DNA from: Streptomyces lydicus
GTDB taxonomy: Bacteria; Actinomycetota; Actinomycetes; Streptomycetales; Streptomycetaceae
Assembly: GCF_004125265.1 (NCBI RefSeq)
Contig: NZ_RDTE01000003.1
Span: 5,456,001 to 5,520,000 of the forward strand
Length of the DNA stretch: 64,000 nt
Reading direction: 5' to 3'
The position numbers were made by a program, and so were the translations under genes. Of the stretch, positions 39,979 through 49,275 are shown in pieces (within the stretch, counting starts at the first letter, position 1; each line of letters starts with the position of its first letter). Under the pieces are notes generated by a model. The model searched no databases. It saw only the letters and a list, made by a program, of their open reading frames with translations, and was not told the DNA's origin.

Positions 39979-41367
39979 ATGAGCACCACGGAGCGTCCCA
40001 GGATCCTCGTTGTAGGCGGTGGGTACGTAGGCCTGTACGCGGCACGTCGCATCCTCAAGCAGATGCGGTACGGCGAGGCGACCGTCACGGTCGTCGACCC
40101 GCGCTCGTACATGACGTACCAGCCCTTCCTCCCCGAAGCTGCAGCCGGCAGCATCTCCCCCCGCCACGTCGTGGTGCCGCTGCGACGCGTGCTGCCCAAG
40201 GCGGAGGTTCTCACCGGCCGGGTCACCACCATCGACCAGGACCGCAAGGTCGCCACGATCGCCCCGCTGGTCGGCGAGGCGTACGAGCTGCCCTTCGACT
40301 ACCTGGTCATCGCGATGGGCGCGGTCTCCCGCACCTTCCCGATCCCCGGCCTGGCCGAGAACGGCATCGGCATGAAGGGCGTGGAAGAGGCCATCGGCCT
40401 GCGCAACCACGTGCTGGAGCAGCTGGACAAGGCCGACTCCACGACCGACGAGGACGTCCGCCGCAAGGCGCTGACCTTCGTCTTCGTGGGCGGTGGCTTC
40501 GCGGGTGCGGAGACCGTCGGTGAGGTCGAGGACATGGCCCGCGACGCCGCCAAGTACTACAGCAACGTGAAGCGCGAGGACATGCGCTTCCTGCTGGTCG
40601 ACGTCGCCGACAAGATCCTCCCCGAGGTCGGCCCCAAGCTCGGTGCCTACGGCAAGGAGCACCTCGAGGGCCGCGGTGTCGAGGTCTACCTCAAGACCGG
40701 CATGGACTCCTGCGTCGACGGTCACGTGAAGCTCAACAACGGCCTCGAGGTCGACTCCAACACGATCGTGTGGACCGCGGGCGTCAAGCCCAACCCGGCG
40801 CTGGCCCGCTTCGGTCTGCCGCTTGGCCCGCGCGGCCACGTCGACACCGCCGCCACCCTCCAGGTGCAGGGCACCGACTACATCTGGGCCGCCGGCGACA
40901 ACGCCCAGGTCCCTGACATGGTCGGCCGCAAGAACGGCAACGAGAACGCCTGGTGCCCGCCGAACGCGCAGCACGCGCTGCGGCAGGCCAAGGTCCTCGG
41001 CGACAACGTGCTCTCCGGTATGCGGGGCTTCCCGCAGAAGGAGTACAGCCACGCCAACAAGGGTGCGGTCGCCGGTCTCGGCCTGCACAAGGGCGTCGCG
41101 ATGATCGTCATGGGCAAGATGAAGATCAAGCTCAAGGGCCGTCTCGCCTGGTACATGCACCGCGCGTACCACGGCATGGCGATGCCGACGTTCAACCGCA
41201 AGATCCGGGTCTTCGCGGACTGGACGCTGGCCATGTTCCTCAAGCGCGAGGTCGTCTCGCTCGGCGCCATGGAGAACCCCCGCGAGGAGTTCTACGAGGC
41301 GGCCAAGCCGGCCCCCGCTCCGGCCGCCGCGGCCGACGCCGACAAGGCGAAGGCCAAGGCTTCCTGA
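39979..41367 (+). CDS. ndh: Type II NADH:quinone oxidoreductase
   Basis: 462 residues. Two Rossmann folds: FAD-binding ILVVGGGYVGLYAARRIL at the N-terminus and NAD-binding FVFVGGGFAGAETVGEVED (about 160-190). The substrate and quinone region includes NTIVWTAGVKPNP and YIWAAGDNAQVPD. A C-terminal amphipathic membrane-binding part (about 360-430) and an Ala/Lys tail follow. It passes electrons from NADH to menaquinone without pumping protons. The ATG is chosen for its position at the family start; the ribosome binding site is weak. A Rex operator lies upstream and a terminator downstream. Confidence 0.93.
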   Translation: MSTTERPRILVVGGGYVGLYAARRILKQMRYGEATVTVVDPRSYMTYQPFLPEAAAGSISPRHVVVPLRRVLPKAEVLTGRVTTIDQDRKVATIAPLVGEAYELPFDYLVIAMGAVSRTFPIPGLAENGIGMKGVEEAIGLRNHVLEQLDKADSTTDEDVRRKALTFVFVGGGFAGAETVGEVEDMARDAAKYYSNVKREDMRFLLVDVADKILPEVGPKLGAYGKEHLEGRGVEVYLKTGMDSCVDGHVKLNNGLEVDSNTIVWTAGVKPNPALARFGLPLGPRGHVDTAATLQVQGTDYIWAAGDNAQVPDMVGRKNGNENAWCPPNAQHALRQAKVLGDNVLSGMRGFPQKEYSHANKGAVAGLGLHKGVAMIVMGKMKIKLKGRLAWYMHRAYHGMAMPTFNRKIRVFADWTLAMFLKREVVSLGAMENPREEFYEAAKPAPAPAAAADADKAKAKAS

Positions 41368-41396
41368 ATTCCCGGTCGGGTACTCCGACCAGCCCG

Positions 41397-41431
41397 AAGG
41401 GCGTCCGCCATCCGTGGGGCGGGCGCCCTTT
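41397..41431 (+). terminator. Intrinsic terminator after ndh
   Basis: 13-bp stem (one G-U) AAGGGCGTCCGCC/GGCGGGCGCCCTT with an 8-nt loop, ending in TTT. Lies 30 nt after the ndh stop. Confidence 0.75.
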
Positions 41432-41566
41432 GGCGTGTCCGCTCTGGCGAAAACCGGGCGGTGTGCGGTTCTCTTGCGTGTGAACGGGACTATCCGGGCG
41501 CCCCATTGGCGTTTACGTGGTGGGTGAAACTTCTTTGCCCGACTCGTCAACACGGAGGTGTGCGAC

Positions 41567-42898
41567 ATGGCCGACGCCGCTGGACGGCTCACCAAGCTCG
41601 CCGAGGAGGTGCTGGGAGTCCCGCTCCCGGTGCGTATCCGCGCCTGGGACCGCAGCGAGTCGGGCCCGCCGGGGGCACCCACTCTCGTCATCCGCCATCG
41701 CCGGGCGCTGCGCCGGCTGCTGTTCAAACCGGGCGAGTTGGGCCTGGCCCGCGCCTGGGTGGCCGGCGACCTCGACATCGAGGGCGATCTCTACGAAGCG
41801 CTCGACCGGCTCGCCGGGCTGATCTGGGAGCGCGGCGACGCCCCCGCTCCGCACCGGGCCCGTGTGCTGCGCGCCCTGGCCCGCCCGGAGTTCCGCGCCG
41901 CCGCCCGGGAACTGCTGACCCTGGCCGGCGTCCCCGTTCCCCCGGCGCCGCCCGCGGAGGAGGTCAGACGCCGCCGCGGGCCGCTGCACACCCTGCGGCG
42001 CGACAAGGAAGCCATCAGCCACCACTACGACGTCGGCAACGACTTCTACGCCCTGGTGCTCGGGCCGTCCATGGTCTACTCCTGCGCCTACTGGGGGACC
42101 GCCGAGGACGGTGTCGCCACCCTGGAGGACGCCCAGCGCGGCAAGCTGGACCTGATCTGCCGCAAGCTCGGCCTGGAAGAGGACCTGCGGCTGCTGGACG
42201 TCGGCTGCGGCTGGGGCTCGATGGTGCTGCACGCGGCCCGCGAGTACGGCGTACGGGCGGTCGGCATCACCCTCTCCGAGGAGCAGGCCACCTTCGCCCG
42301 TAAGCGCATCGCCGAGGCCGGGCTGGCCGACCGGGTCGAGATCCGGGTGCAGGACTACCGCGAGATCCACGACGAGCCGTTCGACGCGATCTCCTCGGTC
42401 GGCATGGCCGAGCACGTCGGCCGCACCCAGTACGCGGAGTACGCCGACGCCCTGTATGCGCTGCTCAAGCCCGGCGGGCGGCTGCTCAACCACCAGATCG
42501 CCCGGCGGCCGGTCGCGGACGAGGAGGCGTACCACGTCGACGAGTTCATCGACCGCTATGTGTTCCCCGACGGTGAACTGGCACCGCTCGGCCGGACCGT
42601 CGGCCAGCTGGAGGAGGCCGGATTCGAGGTGCGGGACGTGGAGGCGATCCGGGAGCACTACGCCCTGACGCTGCGGAGCTGGGTCGCCAACCTGGAGGAG
42701 CACTGGGACGAGGCGGCGCGGCTCACCTCCGTGGGCCGGGCCCGGGTGTGGCGGCTGTACATGGCCGCGTCCGCGCTGTCCTTCGAGCGCAACCGGATAG
42801 GAGTCAACCAGGTGCTGGCCGTCCGTACGCCGGAGTCCGGGACCTCGGACCTGCCGTTGCGGGCGCGTGAGTGGCGCACCGGCACCCACCGCGGCTGA
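41567..42898 (+). CDS. cfa: Cyclopropane-fatty-acyl-phospholipid synthase family methyltransferase
   Basis: 443 residues. An N-terminal lipid-binding domain (about 1-130, TLVIRHRRALRRLLFKPGEL) precedes the SAM-dependent domain: ISHHYDVGNDFYALVLGPSM, YSCAYW, LLDVGCGWGSMVLHAAREYG (SAM loop), ITLSEEQATFARKR and ISSVGMAEHVGRTQYAEY. It adds a methylene to unsaturated membrane acyl chains, altering fluidity. GGAGG lies about 8 nt before the ATG giving MADAAG, preferred over a GTG three codons upstream. Convergent with the ABC permease gene. Confidence 0.92.
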   Translation: MADAAGRLTKLAEEVLGVPLPVRIRAWDRSESGPPGAPTLVIRHRRALRRLLFKPGELGLARAWVAGDLDIEGDLYEALDRLAGLIWERGDAPAPHRARVLRALARPEFRAAARELLTLAGVPVPPAPPAEEVRRRRGPLHTLRRDKEAISHHYDVGNDFYALVLGPSMVYSCAYWGTAEDGVATLEDAQRGKLDLICRKLGLEEDLRLLDVGCGWGSMVLHAAREYGVRAVGITLSEEQATFARKRIAEAGLADRVEIRVQDYREIHDEPFDAISSVGMAEHVGRTQYAEYADALYALLKPGGRLLNHQIARRPVADEEAYHVDEFIDRYVFPDGELAPLGRTVGQLEEAGFEVRDVEAIREHYALTLRSWVANLEEHWDEAARLTSVGRARVWRLYMAASALSFERNRIGVNQVLAVRTPESGTSDLPLRAREWRTGTHRG

Positions 42899-42903
42899 AC
42901 GCC

Positions 42904-42943
42904 GCCCGCCCGCCCGCTGCCGCGAAGGAGCGGGCGGGCGGGC
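42904..42943. terminator. Bidirectional hairpin between cfa and the ABC permease
   Basis: Perfect 15-bp stem GCCCGCCCGCCCGCT with a 10-nt loop, 5 nt after the cfa stop and 20 nt before the opposing permease stop. No U-tract; symmetrical. Confidence 0.7.
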
Positions 42944-42963
42944 AACGGGACCGCGCCGGGGCG

Positions 42964-45525
42964 CTATTCGGCCTTGATGGCGGCGAGCATGTTCAGCCGC
43001 GCCGCCCGGAACGCCGGCCACAGGGCGGCCAGCACGCCGACGAGCCCGGCCAGGCCGAGGAAGATGCCCATCCGGGCCCACGGCAGCACCAGTTCGTAGG
43101 TGGGCAGGTGGGCACTGATCAGCTGACCGACCGCCCAGCCCATGAACACGCCGAGTCCGATGCCGAGGACCCCGCCGAACAGCGAGATGACCAGCGACTC
43201 CAGCCGCACCATCCGCTTGATGCCGCGCCGGTCCAGGCCGATCGCCCGCAGCATGCCGATCTCCTGTGAGCGCTCGAAGACCGACATCGCCAGGGTGTTG
43301 ACGACCCCGAGCACCGCGACGATCACGGCCATGGCCAGCAGGCCGTAGAGCATGTTCAGCAGCAGGGTGAACACCGAGGCGATGCCGTTCGAGACGTCCT
43401 TCTTGTCCGCGACGGTGACCGCGGGGTTCTTGCCGAGCGCCTTGACCAGGTCGTTCTTGTGCGCGTCGGTGGCGCCGCCGGTCATCTTCACCAGGAGCCG
43501 GCTGTCGCCGATGTCCTTCTGGTGCGGAGCCAGGGTGCGGTTGTCCAGGTAGACGCCGCTGAGCATCTGGTTGCCCCGGTAGACGCCGCCGACCGTCAGC
43601 GTGGACGTCTTCCCGTCCGGGAACGTCACGGGGAGGTGCGAGCCGGCCCGCCAGCCGTTGCGGGCGGCGGTGTTCTCGTCCACCAGGACCCGGTCGCCGC
43701 GCAGGGTGCCGAGCGACCCCTCGCTGAAGTCGGGCCGGACGAGCGAGCCGAACTGCGTGCCGTCCACACCGGTCAGCCGGGTCGGATACCGGGCGGCGTC
43801 GCCGGTGCCGATCGTCGCCATGCTCTCGCGCAGCGGGGTGACGGCGGTGACGCCGGGCGCCTCGCGGACCTGCTTCTCCGTGGTGGTGGGCAGTTGCGTG
43901 TGGCCCTCCATGGAGATGGTGTAGTCGGCCTTCAGCGCATCGACGGCCAGCTTGTCGATGGCCTGCTGGGTACCGCCCGCGATCACCGTCATACCGGTGA
44001 TCAGGGTCAGCCCGATCATCAGCGCGGAGGCGGTGGTGGCGGTACGGCGCGGGTTGCGCAGCGCGTTCTGCCGGGCGAGGCGGCCGGAGGTGCCGAAGGC
44101 ACGCAGGACGGGGGTGGCCAGCGCGATCAGCGGGCGGGACAGCAGCGGCGTCAGGATGAACACGCCGACCAGCAGCAGCATCCCGCCGCCGCCCAGCATG
44201 ATCTTGCTGGTGTCGTCGCCGTCGTAGGCGGAGGTGGCGGCGATGACCGAGGCCGTACCGGCGCCCGCGACGAGCGCACCGAGGACGTTGCGGACCACCA
44301 GCGACTTGGTGGTGGCGACGGCGTGCACGCTGTTCATCGCGGCGACCGGCGGGACCTTCGCGCCGCGCCGGGCGGGCAGATAGGCGGCCAGCACCGTGAT
44401 GACGATGCCGATGCCCAGGGCGGCGACGACCGCGGCGGGCGAGACCACCAGCGGCCCCTCGGGGAACTTGGTGACGAGGCCGTTCAGCACCTCCCGCAGC
44501 AGTGCGGCGAGGCCGATCCCGGCCACCAGGCCCGAGACACCGGCGATCGCACCGACGAAGAAGGCCTCGATCAGCACCGAGCGGGTGACCTGGCGCCGGC
44601 TCGCACCGACCGCCCGCAGCAGCGCCAGCTCCTTGGTGCGCTGGGCGACCAGCATGGTGAAGGTGTTGGCGATGAGGAAGATGCCGACGAAGAGCGCGAT
44701 GGCGGCGAAGGCCAGCAGCGCGGTCCTCATGCCTTCCATCTTCTGGCTGATCGCCTTGGCCTCGGAGTCGGCGAGCTCCTTGCCGGTGGCGGTGGTGGCG
44801 CTGTGCCGGGGCAGCGCCTTGTCGATCGCCTGTTGCAGTGTGGCCTGGGACGTCCCGGGCGCGGCCCGGACGTCGATCTCGGTGTACCCGCCGGACAGTT
44901 GGAACAGCTTCTGCGCGGTCCGGGTGTCGAACAGGGCCAGCGAGCCGCCGGCCGCGACCCGGCCGTCGTCGGTGGTGAAGATGCCGGTCAGCTTCTGCTG
45001 CCGGACCGGTCCGCCGGCGGATATCCGGACGGTGTCGCCGACGTGGTAGCCGCCCTTCGCCGCGGTGCCCGCGTCCAGCGCGAACTGGTCCGCGCCGGTG
45101 GGGGCCGTGCCCTGCTTCAGCGGATAGCGGGCGTCCTTGCCGTCCTTGCCGGGGAAGTAGTTGCTGCCGCGGCTGTTGTCGCCGGACGCGATCAGCTTGC
45201 CGTCCTTGTCGCCGATCCCGGCGAAGCCGTCGGCGGTGCCGGTGACGGCGGCGGCGCCGGGGAGCCGGGACAGGGTGCCGAGCGCCTTCCCGTCGAGGTG
45301 GGGGTCCTGGGCAGCGGTGGCGCCGGGCCCGTCGGGCGACGCCGGCAGCACGGCGACGTCGACGTTGTCGAAGCTCTTCTGGGAGCTGGTGCGGAAGGCG
45401 TCGGAGATGGTCGAGGTGAAGACCAGGGTGCCGGAGACGAAGGCCACGCCGAGCATCACGGCGAGGACGGTCATCAGCAGCCGGGCCTTGTGCGCAAGCA
45501 CATTGCGCAAGGCGGTTCGGAACAT
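42964..45525 (-). CDS. ABC transporter permease, MacB/FtsX type with duplicated FtsX core
   Basis: 853 residues. An N-terminal helix (LLMTVLAVMLGVAFVSGTLV) and extracellular MacB-like domain (about 45-260) precede three FtsX helices (about 265-400) with RTKELALLRAVGASRRQV. Helices in the middle, a second extracellular domain (about 520-720) and a second FtsX set (SQEIGMLRAIGLDRRGIKR) follow. Such permeases with one ATPase act as mechanotransmission or lipoprotein/peptide exporters rather than importers. AGGA lies 9 nt before the ATG. The ATPase gene lies upstream, separated by about 67 nt. Confidence 0.92.
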   Translation of the reverse strand: MFRTALRNVLAHKARLLMTVLAVMLGVAFVSGTLVFTSTISDAFRTSSQKSFDNVDVAVLPASPDGPGATAAQDPHLDGKALGTLSRLPGAAAVTGTADGFAGIGDKDGKLIASGDNSRGSNYFPGKDGKDARYPLKQGTAPTGADQFALDAGTAAKGGYHVGDTVRISAGGPVRQQKLTGIFTTDDGRVAAGGSLALFDTRTAQKLFQLSGGYTEIDVRAAPGTSQATLQQAIDKALPRHSATTATGKELADSEAKAISQKMEGMRTALLAFAAIALFVGIFLIANTFTMLVAQRTKELALLRAVGASRRQVTRSVLIEAFFVGAIAGVSGLVAGIGLAALLREVLNGLVTKFPEGPLVVSPAAVVAALGIGIVITVLAAYLPARRGAKVPPVAAMNSVHAVATTKSLVVRNVLGALVAGAGTASVIAATSAYDGDDTSKIMLGGGGMLLLVGVFILTPLLSRPLIALATPVLRAFGTSGRLARQNALRNPRRTATTASALMIGLTLITGMTVIAGGTQQAIDKLAVDALKADYTISMEGHTQLPTTTEKQVREAPGVTAVTPLRESMATIGTGDAARYPTRLTGVDGTQFGSLVRPDFSEGSLGTLRGDRVLVDENTAARNGWRAGSHLPVTFPDGKTSTLTVGGVYRGNQMLSGVYLDNRTLAPHQKDIGDSRLLVKMTGGATDAHKNDLVKALGKNPAVTVADKKDVSNGIASVFTLLLNMLYGLLAMAVIVAVLGVVNTLAMSVFERSQEIGMLRAIGLDRRGIKRMVRLESLVISLFGGVLGIGLGVFMGWAVGQLISAHLPTYELVLPWARMGIFLGLAGLVGVLAALWPAFRAARLNMLAAIKAE

Positions 45526-45570
45526 GAGGGTCAGTCCTGAGGAGAGGTCCGGAGTTCTGGCGGCGGTTGC

Positions 45571-45608
45571 CGGTCAGGTCGTACGACGCCGGTCAGGTCG
45601 TACGACGC
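45571..45608. repeat. 19-bp tandem duplication at the end of the ABC ATPase gene
   Basis: CGGTCAGGTCGTACGACGC occurs twice head to tail. One copy includes the stop codon and last codons (RRTT) of the ATPase gene, so the downstream copy is a duplicated gene end. Confidence 0.9.
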
Positions 45609-46375
45609 CGGTTGTCGAAGCCCTTCATGCGTTCCAGCACCGTGTCGGCGGTCGGGCCGGCGAGGTCGTCGACGATCCGGCCGTCGGCGAGGAAGACCAC
45701 GCGGTCCGCGTAGGAGGCGGCGACCGGGTCGTGGGTCACCATCACCACGGTCTGGCCCAGTTCGCGCACGGAGTTGCGCAGAAAGCCGAGGACCTCGGAG
45801 CCGGAGCGCGAGTCGAGGTTTCCGGTCGGCTCGTCGGCGAAGATGATCTCGGGCCGGGAGGCCAGCGCACGGGCGACCGCGACGCGCTGCTGCTGGCCGC
45901 CGGAGAGCTGGGCCGGCCGGTGCTTGAGGCGGCCGGACAGGCCGACGGTCTCCACGACGCGGTCCAGCCAGGCGCGATCGGGCTTCCGGCCCGCTATGTC
46001 CATGGGCAGGGTGATGTTCTCCAGGGCGTTCAGGGTCGGCAGCAGGTTGAACGCCTGGAAGATGAAGCCGATCTTGTCGCGCCGGAGCTGGGTGAGCTTC
46101 TTGTCCTTCAGCCCGGTCAGTTCGGTGTCGCCGATCCTGGCGGAGCCGCCGGAGATCGCGTCCAGCCCGGCCATGCAGTGCATCAGGGTCGACTTGCCGG
46201 ACCCGGAGGGGCCCATGATCGCGGTGAACTCGGCCTGCCGGAATTCGACGGAGACCGCGTCCAGGGCGACCACCTGGGTCTCGCCCTGTCCGTAGACCTT
46301 GCTGAGGTCCGTGGCGCGGGCGGCCGCCACGGTGGCGCGGGGGGCGGTGGCGACGCCGCTGTGGGTGGTGGTCAC
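45593..46375 (-). CDS. ABC transporter ATP-binding protein (MacB/LolD type)
   Basis: 260 residues. Walker A GPSGSGKST, Q-loop IFQAFNLLPTL, signature LSGGQQQRVAVARAL, Walker B IIFADEPTGNLD, H-loop VTHD: a complete LolD/MacB-type ATPase. It powers the downstream FtsX-type permease. The GTG giving MTTTHSGV has AGGAG about 9 nt upstream; a longer in-frame extension lacks support. The gene ends inside a 19-bp tandem duplication. Confidence 0.94.
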   Translation of the reverse strand: MTTTHSGVATAPRATVAAARATDLSKVYGQGETQVVALDAVSVEFRQAEFTAIMGPSGSGKSTLMHCMAGLDAISGGSARIGDTELTGLKDKKLTQLRRDKIGFIFQAFNLLPTLNALENITLPMDIAGRKPDRAWLDRVVETVGLSGRLKHRPAQLSGGQQQRVAVARALASRPEIIFADEPTGNLDSRSGSEVLGFLRNSVRELGQTVVMVTHDPVAASYADRVVFLADGRIVDDLAGPTADTVLERMKGFDNRRRTT

Positions 46376-46848
46376 GGGAAGGGGCTCCTGTCGGGACGAT
46401 GGACCTCGGATCCGCGACGGCCGTGAGGCCGGCTGCCGCGGACGGAAGCGGACCTTTCCATCGTGGGGCAGGGCGGGGGGCTCGGACGTCAACCCCTGTG
46501 CCCGTCCTGGGCCACACCTGGGAGGTAGCCGGGGAGCGCGTGTCATCCCTGGGGAGGAGCGGAACCCTGACGGGCGCTCCTGCGGCCGGAGCGGCCGGAG
46601 GGCCGGTGCCGCGGCGGTGCGGGGGCTCGGAGAGGGCGTCGAGTTTCCGTCAATTCGGACAAGAAATTGCGTTGCGGGGTGTCCTGGCGAAGGCGGGCCT
46701 CAGGCATGTGCCCAAGGCCTGTACCCGGCACTGATGCTCCCTCAGTTGCCAATAAAATAAGACAACCTCGGGAAGAGCGGCCGGTCTGTGTCGTGCGCTG
46801 CGGGCTACGCTCGTGCTGCCTCTTTGAGGTGGCATGGGGGGAGCCCAG
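46376..46848. other. Divergent region between the ABC operon and bldA
   Basis: About 470 nt without a convincing gene. It must hold the ABC promoter (leftward) and the bldA promoter (rightward). TACGCT at about 46806 could be a bldA -10 hexamer, but I see no convincing -35 box. A low-GC stretch (CCAATAAAATAAGAC) lies about 100 nt before bldA. Confidence 0.4.
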
Positions 46849-46930
46849 GCCCGGATGGTGGAATGCAGACACGGCGAGCTTAAACCTCGCTGGCCTACGG
46901 GCCGTGCCGGTTCAAGTCCGGCTCCGGGCA
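46849..46930 (+). tRNA. bldA: tRNA-Leu (anticodon UAA), bldA
   Basis: 82 nt. Acceptor GCCCGGA pairs with TCCGGGC plus A. The anticodon stem GCGAG/CTCGC has loop CTTAAAC, giving TAA at 34-36. A class II variable arm (GGCC-TACG-GGCC) and T arm GCCGG-TTCAAGT-CCGGC follow. CCA is not encoded. This is the only tRNA that reads UUA in Streptomyces, and its loss blocks aerial growth and antibiotic production (bld phenotype). The sequence agrees with bldA as I remember it. Confidence 0.96.
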
Positions 46931-47986
46931 CTGCTCAACGGCAGCCTTGAGACCTTGAACAAACAACCATATAGATCCGAGGCCCCTGCCGCTCACCGGA
47001 ACACGCCGGGAACGCAGGAACTTTGACGGTGTGGACGCCGAGAGTCACGCGCGGAAAACCGTGCCGGAAATATCCCTGGTTACCAAGTGAAGTGCCGCCA
47101 TGGCGGTATCGGGCAAACGCCTCTGTGGCCCGCCTGTTCGTACCCTGCCCGTACCGCGTCCCTGCCGTGTTCCGTGCGGACCGGGCCGCCCCTGGAACTG
47201 TTGAGAAGCCGTCAACTCGACTGGCCGGCGGTGGTCTTCGGGAACGCGGGCCGGCCATGCCGGGCGGGGCCCGCTGAAGGGGCGACCCATGGACGGGACG
47301 GCCTCTCCGCCTTCGTGGCGCGGGTGTTCGCCGCCTGCGGGGCGCCGGGGAACGGACTCACGACGCATACCCAAGGTAACTTGAATATTGGATTTTCCTG
47401 CCGCCGGTGCGTGCGGATACCCGGCGCAGCGCACTTCCTCTCCGGCGCCGTCCGGCCGGCTTGCCCGCTCCGATCCGGAAAGCGTCATGCCACTTCTGTT
47501 GCCCGGATCCGCTTTCGCCTTCTGCGCGCCGGGGCGTGCACGGCGAACGTGCCGGATGCCGAAGCGATCGCCGGGCTTTCGGAAGTTTTGCGGAGTGAAA
47601 GAAAAGGCGCCGTATCGCCTTCGGATGCGAGGCGATGAGAGGGCGGCTACGGGTGAGGGCGGGGGTCCCGCCGCGGCGTTCGAGGGCGGCGGTGGATCCG
47701 AAAAGGGCGTGCGGATCGGATCCGGACCGAGCGGGCGTACGCCGGTTGCGACCGGGCCGGAATGGGCGAGCGGAATGGATGCGCGGAATGGGCGGGTGGG
47801 GCGAGCGAGCTGATCACGGTGGTTTTGCCCGGCGCTGTGCGCGTGCGCGTTGTTGTGGAAGAGTCACAAATCGCCGTCGCTGAAATCGGTCTGCTCGGCC
47901 CCTGTTTGGCGAGCGTATCGCTGAGATGATCTTTACGGGCCCGTCATGGGCTTTGTGCGGTTTCTATGAGATCAGAGGAGACGGAG
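46931..47986. other. Long intergenic region between bldA and the ketosynthase gene
   Basis: About 1.05 kb with no credible coding region: the open frames on both strands lack third-position GC bias, recognisable motifs and ribosome binding sites. There are lower-GC patches (AACTTGAATATTGGATTTTC at about 47378). The last 150 nt should contain the ketosynthase promoter. A small RNA could be hidden here. Confidence 0.45.
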
Positions 47987-49201
47987 ATGACCGAGAACCG
48001 TCAGGTGCTGGTGACCGGTGTCGGAGCGATGACTCCGGTCGGCGCCGATGCGTCCTCGTCCTGGTCGGGGCTGCTGGCGGGGGAGTCCGGGGTGCGCGCG
48101 CTGGACGAGGAGTGGGCCACGGATCTCCCGGTGAGCGTCGCGGCCCCGCTCACCGAGGATCCGGCCGCCGCGCTGCCGCGTACCCAGGCCCGGAAGCTGG
48201 ACCGCAGCGAGCAGTTGGCGATACGCGTCTCGCGCGAGGCCTGGCAGGACGCCGGTGCGCCGGGGGTCGAGCCAGAACGGCTGGCCGTGGTCATCGGCAC
48301 CGGCACCGGCGGTGTGCTCACCACGCTCGGCCAGGACGACCTCTTCGAGAAGTCCGGGGCGCGCCGGCTCTCGCCGTTCGCGGTTCCGATGCTCATGCCC
48401 AACGGACCGGCCGCCTGGGTGAGCATGGAACTGGGCGCCAAGGGCGGGGCCAGGACGCCCGTCAGCGCCTGTGCGTCCGGTGCCGAGGCGCTGGCGATGG
48501 GCCTCGACCTGCTCCGCGCCGGGCGGGTGGACGTGGTGGTCGCGGGTGGCGTGGGGGCCTGTCTGCACCCGTTCACCCTCGCCGCCTTCGCCCAGATGAA
48601 GGCGCTCTCCACACAGTCGGCGGACCCGGAGTCGGTGTCCCGCCCGTTCGATGTGGCCCGCAGCGGCTTCGTCATGGGCGAGGGCGCGGGAATCATGGTC
48701 CTGGAGCGCGCCGGGTTCGCCCGGGCCCGCGGCGCCACGGCGTACGGCACGCTGGCCGGCAGCGCCGTGAGCTCCAGCGCGAACCACATCACGGCCTCCG
48801 ACGCGGCGGGCCAGGTCCACGCCATCGAACTGGCCCTGCGCGATGCCGACCTGGCCCCGGGGGACATCGGCCATGTGCACGCCCATGCCACGTCCACCGA
48901 GTCCGGCGACCTGGCCGAGGCCGAGGCGATCGGCCGCGCGGTGGGCACCCATGCCTCCGTCACCGCCACGAAGTCCATGACCGGCCACATGCTGGGGGCC
49001 TCCGGCGCGGTGGGCGCGCTGGCGGCGCTGCTGGCGCTCAGGGACGGCGTGGCCCCCGCCGTCCGCAACCTCGACACCCTCGACCCGCGGATCGACCTGG
49101 ACGTGGTGCGGGGCGAGAACCGTACCGGCCGCTGGAACGCCGCCCTGGCCAACTCCTTCGGCTTCGGCGGCCACAACGTGAGCCTGGTCTTCACCACGTG
49201 A
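47987..49201 (+). CDS. Stand-alone beta-ketoacyl-ACP synthase (KAS II / FabF-like)
   Basis: 404 residues of the thiolase fold. The nucleophile is in PVSACASGAEALAMG, the first His in HVHAHATSTESGD, the Lys-His block in ATKSMTGHMLGASGAVG, and the end is SFGFGGHNVSLVF: a full Cys-His-His set. It elongates acyl-ACP with malonyl-ACP. No ACP, ketoreductase or chain-length partner gene is next to it, so it may serve housekeeping fatty acid synthesis or a distant pathway. GAGGAG and GGAG precede the ATG. Confidence 0.93.
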   Translation: MTENRQVLVTGVGAMTPVGADASSSWSGLLAGESGVRALDEEWATDLPVSVAAPLTEDPAAALPRTQARKLDRSEQLAIRVSREAWQDAGAPGVEPERLAVVIGTGTGGVLTTLGQDDLFEKSGARRLSPFAVPMLMPNGPAAWVSMELGAKGGARTPVSACASGAEALAMGLDLLRAGRVDVVVAGGVGACLHPFTLAAFAQMKALSTQSADPESVSRPFDVARSGFVMGEGAGIMVLERAGFARARGATAYGTLAGSAVSSSANHITASDAAGQVHAIELALRDADLAPGDIGHVHAHATSTESGDLAEAEAIGRAVGTHASVTATKSMTGHMLGASGAVGALAALLALRDGVAPAVRNLDTLDPRIDLDVVRGENRTGRWNAALANSFGFGGHNVSLVFTT

Positions 49202-49208
49202 CCTACGG

Positions 49209-49243
49209 GGAGGGGCCGCCACGGATCACGTGGCGGCCCCTCC
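49209..49243. terminator. Hairpin between the ketosynthase and GT4 genes
   Basis: A 14-bp stem GGAGGGGCCGCCAC/GTGGCGGCCCCTCC with a 7-nt loop, 8 nt after the ketosynthase stop and about 30 nt before the opposing stop. Symmetrical terminator. Confidence 0.7.
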
Positions 49244-49275
49244 TCATGGGGTGTGGTGGTCCCGGCGCGCGGGCC

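Noticed and set aside
46399..47026. Coding genes flanking bldA (several 90-150 codon frames)
   Set aside because: They overlap bldA or the ABC promoter, lack GC bias and overlap one another on both strands.
47087..47813. 183- and 141-codon frames downstream of bldA
   Set aside because: No recognised motif, mixed amino acid composition, no ribosome binding site; overlapping frames of equal quality exist.
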